Source of the DNA: Halocafeteria seosinensis | Lineage: Eukaryota > Sar > Bigyra > Bicosoecida | DNA length: 64,000 nt | Assembly (NCBI GenBank): GCA_001687465.1 | Contig: LVLI01000328.1 | Span: 31,452 to 95,451 of the forward strand | Direction: 5' to 3' | In this document: piece after piece, positions 34,930-48,187 of the stretch | Layout: the number at the start of each line of letters is the position of its first letter | How positions within the stretch are numbered: the stretch's first letter is position 1 | Notes under the pieces: model-generated | What the model saw: only the letters and a program-made list of their open reading frames with translations | Database searches by the model: none | What the model was told of the DNA's origin: nothing | Translations under genes and position numbers: made by a program

Positions 34930-36589
34930 ATGACGATACTGCGTATACGCAACATTCCGGCTGTACTTACCGTCGCTGACCTCCGTGCATTCTTCAGCGT
35001 TCACGTGGAACGGCAGGATTTCGTTGTTTTCCACTACAGACACCGCCACAGACGGACGAAGGAAGCATCAACCGGGGATTCCGAATTCAATGAAGTTTTG
35101 GTCCAGGTAGCCGATGAAAGTACTGCGAGAGACGTCATTGCATCGTATAATAACAAGCTCTGGAAGAAGAGCTACAAGCCAGAATTCTCATCTTCAGCTG
35201 ACGGTGGTGAATACAGCGAACAGCAGGAATGGGATGAGCGCACGGGATTGATGGATGAAGTATGCATTGTTGAGAGAGAACAGATCGATGAACAGTCTTC
35301 CCAACAGTCGGTATTCGCTCGCAAGCGACTACCTCAGGCGCCGTCGCTGCTTCCACAGGGAAATGTGGGAACTCCAACAGCCAAGATTCTGGATCTGATT
35401 TCCTCCTGTTCACTTTCAAGTCGGGCTCTGAAACAATTTGATCTGCAGTTCATGAAGCAAACTGAAACGGGGGGAAAGTACTCTGCTGTGCCGCCACCTC
35501 AGAGACTAGCGCCGAAGACGACCAGAGGAACCCTTGAGAGTAACATTCCGTCGCGGCACCAATCGCACAATCCCCTCAAATCAAGGAAATTAAGTGCTGA
35601 ATCTTCAGCATTGCATCAGGAGACTGCTCCTGAGACACACTATACAGAGAATTTGGTAGGAGAGCACACAGATATTGAAGAATGGGAAAGACATGTTGAG
35701 AACCATCCAGAGGAACTCGGGCACAAATGGAGAACGCATACCACAGAGAGAGATGATACCCTCTTTGAAGAACAGGTCGAAAAAGTGTGGGACAAAGGGG
35801 ATGCAACAGGTAAGTGCCCCGCCTTTTTCACAAGAGTATGGACCACGTTAACGAGTACATCTATCTTTTCCAGGCTTGGTTATGTACACGGACAATCAGC
35901 ACTGGGAGCAATTTCGAGGCGGGTTTGATGAAAAGCATGCTGATGACTGGGATGTTCAGCCTGAGGAGGAAAATGAAAGTAGATATGGCGCCGGAGGAGT
36001 TCCATCTGGGAGATTGAAACAAACAGGAGACTATGACGATACGAGGGATCCTTGGTGGGGTAAAGCAGGTCCAGGAGCTGGATGGGGACCCGGGCATCAA
36101 GAGGCTCGGAGGATACCTGAAGGCGGGGGTCACAAAACTTTTAGTTACCGTGAAAATATATACGAAAGGAATAGCCCCGGATTGGACGGTTTGGCTTCGG
36201 AGGAGACAGATCAAGTAGACTCAAATAGCAATAAAAAACTCTTCAAGGCGAAAGACCAAGGTATGCATATGGCAAAGCGTTTGATGGAAAAGCAAGGGTG
36301 GAGACCAGGAGAGCCAATTGGTCCTTCTGGCCGCAAAGGCATCCGTGAACCGATACAGATATACAATTATTCTGGAAGGCCGGGTGTAGGATACAAGGAT
36401 ACCTCCGAAAAGTTGAACAATTTCCAGGCCAGTACGGATGCATTTCTAAAGGAATACGGGTCAGTCGAAGAACGGAGAAGCTCTTCGGCCAAGTCCACAC
36501 CACCCACTTGGCACGTGCGTGCTGAGGACGCCGGGACAGCGATTTCTTTTAATAGTTTTCGCTTAAAGTATCGAGGAAACCAGAGCTGA
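34930..36589 (+). CDS. GPATCH3: G-patch domain protein, GPATCH3-like
   Basis: Exons 34930-35809 and 35874-36589, phase 1 junction, give 531 residues. The N-terminus (LRIRNIPAVLTVADLRAFFS, then FVVFHYRHRHRR) matches the RRM-like start of GPATCH3. The middle is disordered and polar. Exon 2 has the acidic DWDV block and a Gly-rich stretch (WWGKAGPGAGWGPG). The G-patch lies near residues 415-465: GMHMAKRLMEKQGWRPGEPIG, then GIREPIQ and GVGY. G-patch proteins activate DEAH helicases or bind RNA. GPATCH3 in animals is nuclear and has been linked to innate signalling, but that role need not hold here. No signal peptide. Confidence 0.83.
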
Positions 36590-37166
36590 ACGTTAAGCGG
36601 GTTAGTCTACTACCTAGTTCAGAAGATCCTCCGTCGTCATGGCAGCCACTGAGCGAACACTATCGAGTCAGTCGATGCGGGGGGGTCGACGCCGTCGAGT
36701 ACGGTGGAAGTCTCTGTCTTTTGAGATTCTTCCCCATCCCGCAAAAAGAAGGACGGAAGTAGATTGGAACGTGCAAATGGAGATAGCTGCTTCATCTCGG
36801 CGTTGCGCACACAAACACAACAGCTGGGAAGTCTTGGATCACTTGGTCATACCTTAAGCTCTAATGTGGTTGGCTCCGCAATGAGCTCCGTTTACATGCT
36901 GAAAGGAAATTACCCACCCTCAACATGAGCGTCATTTTGATTGATACCATTTTAATACCTGTGTGGGCCACATGATGGCAGCTTTCAAAGACTTCGAACA
37001 ATTCCACCTCCAAGTTCACAAAGCCCCACAAAATGACACCTTGATAGTTTTGTTACATGTACCTCCGTTCGTTTTAGGTATCCGTATCCACCTAACTTTA
37101 ATTTTCATATTCATCGCCCACCCCGGTAGGGCTGGTTGTGATTAACTCGGGGGCTGAATCAAGGGC
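36590..37166. other. Spacer between GPATCH3 and URM1
   Basis: About 580 bases. A short open frame at 36639-36857 (Arg-rich) has no family resemblance and no splice support. I see nothing else. Confidence 0.45.
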
Positions 37167-37657
37167 ATGGTGCGAGTCAATTTGGAGTTCAGGTACGTTT
37201 TCCCCATTACATACCCTTTTTCATACCTATGTTCGCTTTCCCGACGGATCCATATCTACTATTCCATCGTCTGAGATGCGCAGTGGCGGACTGGAGCTCC
37301 TGTTTGATAACCGAAAGGAGTTCAAAGATGTTGAAGTACCCCCTCAGAAGGAGGGCCAAGAGGAAGGGATTGTGACAATGAAGCATTTAATAAATTGGGT
37401 CAAGGATAATCTCTTAGCTGAGCGACCAGAACTGTTTGTCATGAACGGGAGCATGTAAGTCCGAACTGACGCCGCCGCGACGTAGGCAACTTGTATTCAC
37501 ACCACGGGGAGAAATATACTCTTATTCAATGCTCTGCAGTCGACCCGGTATATTATGTCTAATAAACGACTCGGACTGGGAAATTGCAGGGACATTAGAC
37601 TATGAAGTAGAAGACCAAGATAACATTAGCTTTATTTCAACACTCCATGGTGGCTAA
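37167..37657 (+). CDS. URM1: Ubiquitin-related modifier 1 (URM1)
   Basis: Exons 37167-37192, 37284-37454 and 37540-37657 give 104 residues. URM1 is the beta-grasp sulfur carrier of the tRNA wobble-uridine thiolation pathway and also a protein conjugate; its C-terminal Gly-Gly is thiocarboxylated by an Uba4-type enzyme. The tiny first exon gives MVRVNLEF, which splices to [14 protein letters not shown]. The conserved [17 protein letters not shown] follows, then the intron-split [17 protein letters not shown], and the protein ends exactly in FISTLHGG. Length and order fit the family fully. The 26-base coding first exon makes the gene easy to miss. It is convergent with the RMND1-like gene, 55 bases apart. 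Confidence 0.95.
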
Positions 37658-37712
37658 TCAACAGCTATTCCGAGACTGGTGTCACAGAACTCAGGAACGT
37701 CGCGACTTGCTA

Positions 37713-39221
37713 CTAGCCACCAAGGTGGAGTAACCAATGCCACAGACGCTCGGGTATATCCGCATTAATACAAGAGATTCCGAGCTCGGCAGAAATTAAG
37801 AAGACGATCATGCGCTCCAGAAATATAGACTTGTTGTCTCGCAACATGTCCAACGAGTATCTGCGATTTCCGGGGCAATGTTCGCTCTGCTAATACTCAA
37901 TTAATTAGTAGAAAGAAGTTGATCGGCGTACTTTATTGAATCGTTAATATACGAAAGCTTTCGCTGCAGTTCATCGTATCGATCCTCCAAGTCGAATTCC
38001 TCCCACAATAGACCCTGTAATTCGGAGTACCGTTCTTCCTTCCATGCCGTGGACCCAGGCCGAACACTGCGAAGTCAGCGCATGAAAAGTCAGTGTTCCA
38101 ACGGAACCTCAAGGGCACCATTTACACCAAGGAGCTTACGTGTTCCTTAGGCCGGATAACATAACGTTGTTACTAATGGTGTTGTTCTCCCCCAAATGTT
38201 TATACAATTCCCGTGACGATAGTCTGACGGACTGCTCCTCTAGTTGCTGATTTAGAGCTCCGACAATTTCATACATTTTGTCTACTTGTCCTTCATAAAA
38301 TGCAAGATTAACTGTTTGAGCCATGCAGCTGTTGATGATTCTGATGTTATCCAAGTCCAGCTTTCTCAGTTTTAATCGCCCATAAGAAAAACCACTCCAT
38401 TCCTCCATTGATTCGTCAATATCTACTTGCATATCTGTTCAACAAGATACATTCTTCGTTAGACAAAGGACTGCGTCAGAGAAACAGAGCAAAACTTACC
38501 CTCTGTAGCACGCTGAGCCCCAGCAGGTACATCTGTCGTAGCCGCTTCTGTAACCAGTGCTTCAATGTTAAACAACGAGCTCTTGTATGTAGCGTTTACG
38601 TAAACAATTGATCCTCTTCTCGATACCGACAGATACACATTCTGCAACAGAAAATACAGCCACGTGAACTCTCAGTAAGTAATGACTTCCACCCGGGGCA
38701 GTGAAGCATACCGTGTGAGGATCTCTATCGTTTTGTCCAACCATATCACGGTAGTAATCCTCCGGGGAAATGCTTAATATAATCCAGTCTCTATCAGCCT
38801 TGCATTCGAATTTATCATTCGGCCTGCATCGCTTGAAGAAGTCAAGCGCAGTTTCAGAATGCCGCTAGCCACAACGGACGTACCATTTCTCAAAAATCAG
38901 CTGCTGAAGCTTTACTATATCCACGCTTCGAGCCATGTACGTCGCAGATACTTTTAAAGGAGGGGAATGGCCATGTTTGGTGTTATCTGTCTGCTCTTCA
39001 GTCTCCTCCACCAGTGGTTCAGTCACTATATGTCTCGATTGGGGTGCTATTCGCTGCCGTATCCTGACGGAGAGGACGTGTGAGGGACATTGTGTGGCTG
39101 CGTAAATACTGTGATAGCAATTGAAACAACTCTGTATACGCTGGGGACGATTGTATAGTGCCCGAGACGCAGCAGCGCTGCTCGTGAAGTGGCTGCGGAA
39201 CTTTGAGACCACTCTATTCAT
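37713..39221 (-). CDS. RMND1/RMD1-type DUF155 protein, probably mitochondrial
   Basis: Six minus-strand exons (39221-38884, 38823-38712, 38641-38500, 38434-38140, 38066-37932, 37860-37713) close in frame to 389 residues. The N-terminus (MNRVVSKFRSHFTSSAAASR) is basic and hydroxylated with no acids, like a mitochondrial targeting peptide. The DUF155 core is visible in LRKLDLDNIRIINSCMAQTV, NLAFYEGQVDKMYEIV and PGSTAWKEERYSELQGLLWEEF. The last exon supplies the terminal helix FLERMIVFLISAELGISC, expected for RMND1-type proteins anchored in the inner membrane. Human RMND1 supports mitochondrial translation; that role here is inference. The first Met follows a GTG-initiated three-codon extension. 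Confidence 0.85.
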
Positions 39222-39462
39222 CGCATACACCCTCTCCGTTCAATCTAGCAAAACAACACACGCGGAAACGATATAAAGTATCCACGGATGGGGTATCAAC
39301 CCTTATATTCATCCTCTATGACATGATTCTCCACACCCATAAAACATGTCAATCTTTTCTTGAGGTGCTGAACTTCAACTTGCGGCCACATCAGGGGTAG
39401 TTGAGCTTGTTTTCGATGGAATATAAGGCTTCTCTATACGTCGCGACCGCTTGGTACACACG
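39222..39462. promoter_or_regulatory. Divergent promoter, RMND1-like / multi-pass membrane protein
   Basis: A 241 bp divergent start region. It contains AACTTCAACTTG at 39371-39382, another copy of the recurring word, about 80 bases from the plus-strand ATG. Confidence 0.35.
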
Positions 39463-39796
39463 ATGACGTCGTCGGTGAAACCTAACTTTGGCTGGATCTT
39501 CCTGGCGCAGGTTCTGTCGGCCGGAGGGGAGCTATTTGGGCAGCGCGCCGGTCGCAAACTTCATCAACGATCCAATCTCAAGAGCGCAGTGGCCGTAGTG
39601 GTCTATAGCGCTCTGCAAGCTTTCCTCATTCTGATGGTTCTGGAGCTTGCTATTCCGCACGTGACCAAGGGCCAGGGATCGTTGTCCATGTGGAAACAGA
39701 TCTACGACAACCCGGGACTACTGATCAACGCGGTCAATAACACGGTATATTGGCTTGCTTTGATCTTTGTGCTCCGTGAGGTGCGTACAAGGACCA

Positions 39797-39840
<44 letters not shown>

Positions 39841-41250
39841 GTAATAAATGTGAAGCGTTGTCTCTACTGGACCATGGTCGTTTCGATTCTGCAGCCTTTG
39901 GGTGTCGTGATGGTAGTGTTGGCCTTCTTAGTGGCGTCATTCTTCATTAACCCTTTCTCTGCGATAGTCGGTTTGAAACAACCGAATGACATAGATGCGC
40001 TCGTAAGTTTATGCCTAACGGAGTGAAGAAGCGAAATTCTAAAACTCCCCGCTTCTGACGTCCTGCAGTCTGTGTTTCTTGGGATCGCCGGAGCGCTTGC
40101 GTGCCTCTTGGATGTGCCACTACAGTATGCGAACAAAATAGTTGTTGGCAGATTACCAGAGACCGTCTCGTCACGGGGATCGAGCGATTCGGAAGAATTA
40201 CTAATTAATAGCGAAGATGGTCACGTTGACGAAGACACCATTGACGAGGATGGATCGTTAGGCTACGACGATACTGATAGAGACAGGACGAAGAGGCTCA
40301 GCAGGACGCGTCCCTCCAGCGCTGCAATTAGCACGACCAATCAAACAGATACAGAGACATCGTTTTCTCAAGATAGTCCGCAGAAGGAGGAGGAGCGGGG
40401 CGGCAGTGATAAACCGAAGATTACTTCCCTGTGGGCAGTTGCGACAGCCTTCGCGATACTAGCCTTTACTGCTGGTATTGGGATCGTGATAACAGGTTCG
40501 TCGTAGAACTTAGGCTTTATCCATACCGACCAGAGTGGATGTTGGATTCGTTGCCATGTTCGCAGATTATTTCGAGAAGCGAAGGGGATTGAACATGTTT
40601 GGATACGCAGCGGTAGATCAAGTACTTTTACCGTTTACGACGTTACCCGTACTGTGGCTGTGCAATAGGTACTCGACTCTCCGCAGAGTTGTGGGTGAGC
40701 CCGCAGGTATGCTGTTACCTCTTCGTTCTTGTTGCGTCCATGTCCATTATGTTGGCCTACTGTCCAAGCAGGTGAACCGGTGCCTTTTGTTGAGCTCTTG
40801 CGCCAAACATGGAATGAGCTCCAGTTTACGACGCTCGTCCCATTTCGGGGTAAGGGTTCGCAGTACCAAACACTCGTTGTTTGACGGAATGATTAACTAA
40901 CGCCGGCTGCAGGTTTGATGTTCGGGCGTGAATTTGTGTTCTTCTATCTGGTCACAAATTTTGATATTAGTGCTAGTAGGTATACTGGATGGTCATCGTA
41001 CTACTATCATATAATTTATAAGAACACTTTTCATTTTTTTGATTGATTAACAGCTTATTTAGAAATGACATTACTTCGCGTTATACTATGCTGGATCGCT
41101 TCATTGTTAGCGTGTACGCTACTGCGGAAATGGGTTGGGGTGGAGAAGAGCGAAGCTCGAACAGCAGTCCACCCAGTGAACTTGTTCCTCAAGCTCGGAG
41201 GGACTGTTTTAGTTTTATGCAGCATTCTTCGGCTCAATAATAAACTATAA
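39463..41250 (+). CDS. Multi-pass membrane protein, family not recognised (possibly transporter-like)
   Basis: Exons 39463-39780, 39895-40002, 40069-40474, 40536-40706, 40772-40849, 40913-40975 and 41054-41250 close in frame to about 446 residues. Nine or ten hydrophobic segments are visible (AVAVVVYSALQAFLILMVLEL, VVMVVLAFLVASFF, VFLGIAGALACLLD, VATAFAILAFTA, FVFFYLVTNF, VILCWIASLLACTLL). A soluble acidic/Ser loop separates the halves (residues ~165-270). EPLGVVMVVLAF recalls drug/metabolite transporter hairpins, but that is weak. The 3' junction of exon 3 is uncertain: a donor at 40496 would give a 40 nt intron, the one used here 61 nt. Intron 1 holds a (TG)n run. Confidence 0.6.
39801..39839. 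repeat. (TG)n microsatellite inside intron 1 of the membrane-protein gene
   Basis: A 39-base uninterrupted TG run beginning 20 bases after the GTGCGT donor. The whole intron is 114 nt. Confidence 0.97.
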
Positions 41251-41557
41251 CCCATTCACGATGATCTGCAGGATCGAAGAACTCGTAGATGTCAGTAACC
41301 ACGCTAAGGTAAATGGAATATGGCTCCCAACAAAAGAAGAGAAATTCCTAACCTACTCTCAGTAGCCACTGAGACTCCTTGCAAACCCATTCAGCCAGTC
41401 CACAAAACGTGTACTGAGAATGAGCTGAACACAAGGGTCTTCCCTATAGCACACCCGTAACAGACAGTCAAGACGGAAATAGCTTGGCCACCCTGACAAG
41501 TGTGCAAATGTTGACGAAGAAAGAGATTCCTCTACTTACGTTGTATGGGTTCTCGGT
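41251..41557. other. Convergent 3' spacer
   Basis: About 300 bases between the convergent ends of the membrane-protein and GTPase genes. No feature seen. Confidence 0.45.
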
Positions 41558-43542
41558 TTAGAAAAACTGGTCGAAGTCATACGAGCTATCTTCCGTGTTT
41601 CTTTGGCCGGCTGTTTCACCGTTTGCCTCTGCAGCCGTCCCTTCCTTTCTCTGTAATCTGTTCTGTTCCTTGCGAAGCTTTCTGCTTTGTTTCTTCATCT
41701 CTTGATTCCTTAGAGACAACTCCGATTGCGGATTGGCACGTCGTTCATCTTCGTCGAGGAGATCTTGCTTAGGACGAGTTTCCTCACCCTTTGAAGCCTT
41801 ACTCTTCTTTCCAGCGACAGCATACTGTTTACTTGGTTGTTCGTCTTCCGACTCCTCGTCTTCTGATGATTCATCCTCTTCCATGTCCTCATCATCTGAT
41901 TCTATGGATTCCTCTTCTTCGGATTCATCTTCCTCAACCAACATCTCATTATTAGAAGGCTCGGATGGCTTAAGAACCATATACTTATCTGTATCTCCTC
42001 TTTCTAGTGCCTCAATATCAAATTCCTGCAGTCCATATATACAAATATGAGGGTTCTAGCTAAACTGCCGAAGCCCAACCAATATTATAAACACACTAAC
42101 CTTGCTCCAGTCTTCGACAATATCAGTATCGAAAGTGTCGTTATCCTTATCTTCTGGAGGGAGCGTGTAAAACGGAATGCGCCCGCTATTCCAGTCTTCC
42201 AAAACTAGTTTCGCAGCAGCTGTTTTATCAGGAACACCACCTTTGCCAAGCTTCCCACGAGCATGGGCTATGCTGGCGAGAAAACCACCAACATCGTCGA
42301 ATTTGGGCACACTGTAAATTTTCATCAAGCTGGACCAATCACAACGGTCCAGAATTCCCATTACCGCGAGTTCCGGATCTTCTATCTGGTCGACACTGAT
42401 ACAGTTTCGAAGCAGAAGGCTCGCGCTCGAATTCTGGCTTCCTCGTACGTCATTTTCACTATCAAATATTATCCCGGGGCAATCCAGCAGTTTTACTTTG
42501 CTGTCGAGAACAATCTCTTGCATATTCGTTGTCTTTCCGGGACGCGGTGAGACACCAGCAGCTTTGTGCCGCCGAAGTGAGTTAATTAAACTGCTCTTGC
42601 CGACATTGGGGTATCCAATGATCCCAACTGTGACAGCGAGTTGTTTGTCTCCGGCCCTAGAATAATTCTTTATGGCTTGTAAAATCGTCTCCGCACCAGC
42701 TGCACCGGCACCAGTGACAGCCTTGCCTTCCCGGGCGGCTTTTCCCACTCGAGCACCATGGGCCGCCGATAATTTGTTGTTCTGTTCTTGGGTCGATGCC
42801 TTGAAGGCTATAGTGTTATGGAATTGTCGAAGATATCTCAGCCACTTTTGCACTGCTTCTGCTGGGACCATATCTATTTTATTGAGTACAAAAACAAGAC
42901 GTTTCTGTTTTCCATCCACAGGTTGCAGCACTGTTTTCTCAACTGCATGGGATCGAGACCCCAATGGGTCCCTTGCATCCAACACCTCCAGGATTATATC
43001 CGATTTTTCCACCACCTTCCTTAATTCTTTGAAAAACGCTCTACGTGTCCGACTGGCAGCGTTTGTCGCCGAGAGACTATCTAAATTGATTCCTTCTTCT
43101 TCGTGTTGCCTATTCCGTTCCTGTAAGGCTTCATATTTATTCTGACGGGCTTGCGCATCCGACATCATGTCACTCAGTTGGTTCGAGCTGTTGCCGTTGA
43201 GTTTCCTTCGTTCAGCCTGCGTACATAACAAAATCCGTGCAATCAATTACAAACGAAATTTTGCCGCCAGCAAGTACATACAATCTGCCAAGCTCGTTTT
43301 TGACGTATGCGTTCATTTTCCTTGAGTGTTTCCTGCTCCTGTTGCATTTTGCGCACCAGTTGGTCCTTGAATGGGTGCAAGTTCGGGATCCCCGGGTCCT
43401 TTTTGAGCGACTTCCGTTGGTTGGGATTCTTCCTAGCTTCCCTCCTTTGCTTGCGATGATGCTCTTTCACTCTTCTATCGACTTTAGCTTTATGCTTTAG
43501 AGTTTGGCGTTTGGTTTGGGGTTTTTTCGGTTTCGGTACCAT
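41558..43542 (-). CDS. GNL3: Nucleolar circularly permuted GTPase, nucleostemin/GNL3 (Grn1) family
   Basis: Exons 43542-43282, 43216-42101 and 42025-41558 (minus, phase 0) give 614 residues. These GTPases act in nucleolar 60S ribosomal subunit assembly and export. The N-terminal ~90 residues are a basic nucleolar-type domain (KPKKPQTKRQTLKHKAK). The G motifs are in permuted order: NKIDM (G4) near residue 187, then GYPNVGKSSLIN (G1), a Thr-containing G2 (GKTTNMQ) and DCPG (G3). The C-terminal exon is a long Glu/Asp/Ser tract followed by a basic helix (KKQSRKLRKEQNRLQRK) and ends SYDFDQFF. GNL3L is an equally good name. Intron 2 has a GTTAGT donor. Confidence 0.92.
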
Positions 43543-43884
43543 TTTTCACCTCTTTCGTCCCTCTACAGTCCACAAATCTCCAAGGAATCTACTAATTTGA
43601 ATCTTGAGGAGTCGATAAAAAGAATCAGATCTAGTGTATATACACTCCAATACGACGAAAATGGCGTCTATAGTGTGTAGTTCCATGGCGGCAGAGCCTC
43701 GTCAGCAGTGTCACTTCAAGCAAACAAACAAATGTGCGCCTTGAGGTACTTCAACTTCAACAAAACAACAAAAAGGGTCTATAAGGGCTACTCAGAGGGG
43801 GACCACTTCGCTGAGGGCATTCTGATTGATATAGAGGCTGTACAGCGCCCCATACATCATTCGGACCCAAGAGAACCCTAAAAA
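43543..43884. promoter_or_regulatory. Divergent promoter region, GTPase / small membrane protein
   Basis: A 342 bp divergent start region. 43748-43761 reads ACTTCAACTTCAAC, a copy of the recurring word, about 125 bases from the plus-strand start. Confidence 0.35.
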
Positions 43885-44271
43885 ATGTAAGTGATAGCTT
43901 GTACCGTGTTTGTCAGCGGTAGTGAAGTAACATATGGGCACATGCAGGGGAGACAATCAACTTCGGCTCCAGAACGCCAAAGGCGGGGGTGGAAAAGGAG
44001 GCAAAAGCTCCTTCAAAAAGAGGACAGCGTACGTTGATCACGCCCCATAGGGGTATCAAGTTGAAGTACAAACGTGTGTGGATACTATGGTGTGGGTATT
44101 GGGGTTGTTCGGTGCAGGAAAGCGGCGCGCCAACTCAAAGAAGCAGCGGGGGCCGTCTTGGACAGAAACAATGAGACAACAGCTAAAATACAAGATTTCG
44201 TTGGACATGCAGCTTTATTCGCAGGTGCATGCTACTTGATCTACCAGCACGGCCATAAGCTAGCAGTATGA
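43885..44271 (+). CDS. 78-residue protein with one C-terminal helix; start codon split by an intron
   Basis: Exons 43885-43886, 43948-44028 and 44118-44271 close in frame to 78 residues. The initiation codon is AT|G, divided by a 61 nt intron with a GTAAGTG donor and GCACATGCAG acceptor. Sequence layout: MGDNQLRLQNAKGGGGKGG, a basic stretch, KAARQLKEAAGAVLDRNN, then one helix (FVGHAALFAGACYLIYQ) and a short basic end HGHKLAV. A single helix with a short positive tail at the C-terminus is the plan of a tail-anchored protein, such as small TOM subunits of the outer mitochondrial membrane, but I cannot assign a family. The frame, three consensus splice pairs and a favourable context support the gene. 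Confidence 0.65.
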
Positions 44272-44641
44272 GAACCTTCAGTAGCTGACCTGCTTCAACA
44301 GCTGAACACATGGTTCCCCACAGGAGGAGCTGAAGTGACAAGGCAAGTAATTACGTGACACAAAGGTTACGGATATGGCCACCAAATTGGAAAGGTAGCT
44401 CGAAATGCTTCTGCAAACAAAATAAGGAAGCTGCCTATCGACTGTCAGTGTGATGGAATGGAGTCCGTGACGTAAATGCGGACGCATCTTGAGTGATCCA
44501 GAGGTTCTTCGTTCCCTGACGGTTCTTGTCACGATTCCTTTGTTGCCTCCAAATAATATCTTTATCAGGTGTACGCACACCGTCGTAAATCAATACGAAA
44601 CACTGGCACAATACGCTAAACATTATCACTTATAATCTGGA
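44272..44641. other. Convergent 3' spacer
   Basis: About 370 bases between the small membrane protein and VPS72 stop codons. Open frames here are short and unsupported. Confidence 0.45.
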
Positions 44642-45915
44642 TCATGCCGCCCTCTTTGTACCGAGAACGTAGCTCATGTTTTCTCCGCGAATTGCCAAGT
44701 TTGGCAACTCTGACGACACACGCTCCTCCTCTTTTTGCTTGTTCTCTGCTTTCTGCCTTTGATACCGTTCTCGAGCTTCTTGTGTCATCATTTGTGTGCC
44801 GTGTTTCTTGAATAATTCTCTGAGTCGCGTAAACTCTTCCTTGGTGGAGTAACCATGACCTGTGAGTGGGTCCCTGTACTTCGCCTTCTTGTTTCGATCA
44901 AAATAGTTCCCGGAAGCCTTCGGATACGGTGGGTTCACGCTATTGATTACTGAAGGTACTTCATCTACTTCTGTGAATACCAGAAGATCTCCACCACTGC
45001 GGCTACTGTGATACACGACACGGGGACCTCGAGCTTTCGTTTTGGAGGAAGTTGCTTTGCGTTTCCTGGCAGCTTCCTCTTCCATCCGCTGAAGAACGTT
45101 TAGACTTCGAAGATTTTTTATAGTTGTTTCTGCAGCCTCTTTGAGGCAATCCTCCTGAGTGAGTTGAGGCTGTTTCGGTTGCTTCGGTGTAGCTGTCACC
45201 TTGGCGGCTTTAGCTTCCTTCTCTGATTGTTCTTGCTGATTGGATTCTACATACTCTCTCACTCGTTTTGTTGACGTCCGTAGAGCTCGATCAGGTTCCG
45301 TGATCGTCGGTACTAAAGTGTTACGATTTTGACTGGACGAAGCACCGGTTTGGGCAGAGCTCGCCGCTGACGATACAGTTGTAGCCGCCGCAGAGGATGC
45401 GCTAGTACCTGATTCTCCCGCTATTTCCCTCAATTTCTGTTTCTGCTTTTCGACTTCTCGTCGTAAGGCTTTCGTGCTCTTTTTCTGGAGAGCCGGGTCA
45501 GCATATGATTCAGCGGCTGCCGACTGGGTGTACGCCGCCGCGAACTTCTCTGCCTGAGCTTGTCTCTGTTCATCTCGCTCCTTTTCTAGTCTATCAGCAT
45601 CTTCATCAGGTTCTGGCTGGTCTATATCGCTGTCACTACTGTCACTTTCAGCTGCAACATGAGAGCTATCAAGAAGTCATAACTCGTAAACTAACCCCCA
45701 TTCAATACACCATACGAACGTGTTGTATCCGTGAACTCTTCGTCAGATTCATCCTCATGAAAAGCATCCTGATTCCAAAACTCCTCGTCGGCCTCCTCAG
45801 CCTCTCCTACGAGCTGTGTACGCCGTGTACCACGCGTACTGCGTTGCGGCAAGGCCTTCTTGCCTTGAGCAGGAGACTCATTGCCGCCACTCGCGGACGA
45901 TGATGAAGCAGGCAT
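44642..45915 (-). CDS. VPS72: VPS72/YL1 (Swc2), SWR1/SRCAP chromatin complex subunit
   Basis: Exons 45915-45696 and 45651-44642 (minus, phase 1) give 409 residues. YL1 binds the H2A.Z-H2B dimer and delivers it to the SWR1/SRCAP remodeller. The N-terminal part has the RSTRGTRR basic block followed by the acidic histone-binding stretch (DEEFWNQDAFHEDESDEEF, then AESDSSDSDIDQPEPDED). The middle is Ser/Ala/Gln-rich and disordered. The YL1_C domain is at the end: KYRDPLTGHGYSTKEEFTRL. Exon 1 is preceded by an open frame without family likeness, so the start is the Met of MPASSSSA. Confidence 0.92.
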
Positions 45916-46111
45916 TCTCCTTGGTTTATTAGGTATTTGTAATGTATGAACAAACCCGAAGACACTCAACTGCACTTCCTGCAAGTTGCCGTGAAGATGG
46001 AAGATGACATGCTTCACAAGTGAACAGCAATGCATACATTCAAGTCAACGTAGCGAAGAGGTACACACTATTTGATACACAGTTGAAGTCGTTGGGAAAA
46101 CGGATACAGTT

Positions 46112-46130
46112 AAAAAAAAAAAAAAAAAAA
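46112..46130. repeat. Homopolymer A tract
   Basis: A 19-base A run between the divergent end of VPS72 and the 3' side of the tubulin gene. No function is evident; length may be assembly-sensitive. Confidence 0.9.
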
Positions 46131-46312
46131 TTACATACGGGTTGATTATTATATGCCAATACAGATTAAGACCATGCTATTGGGTGTGACCATTGCACTC
46201 CTAGGATCTATGGGGTCTTGTTGGCCTACGTACAAAAATCATGCGAGGGCACAGTTTTGTGCACCTTTTTCTCTGTTTACATTTCTTAAAAGGGTTATCG
46301 TTGGATCTTTGT

Positions 46313-48187
<1,875 letters not shown>

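Noticed and set aside
40707-40771. Hydrophobic segment (CYLFVLVASMSIMLAY) as an extra membrane helix
   Set aside because: It is in a frame that cannot be reached from either side and stops at TGA. Treating it as a 65 nt intron joins the flanking exons exactly (VVGEPAG to EPVPFVELL).
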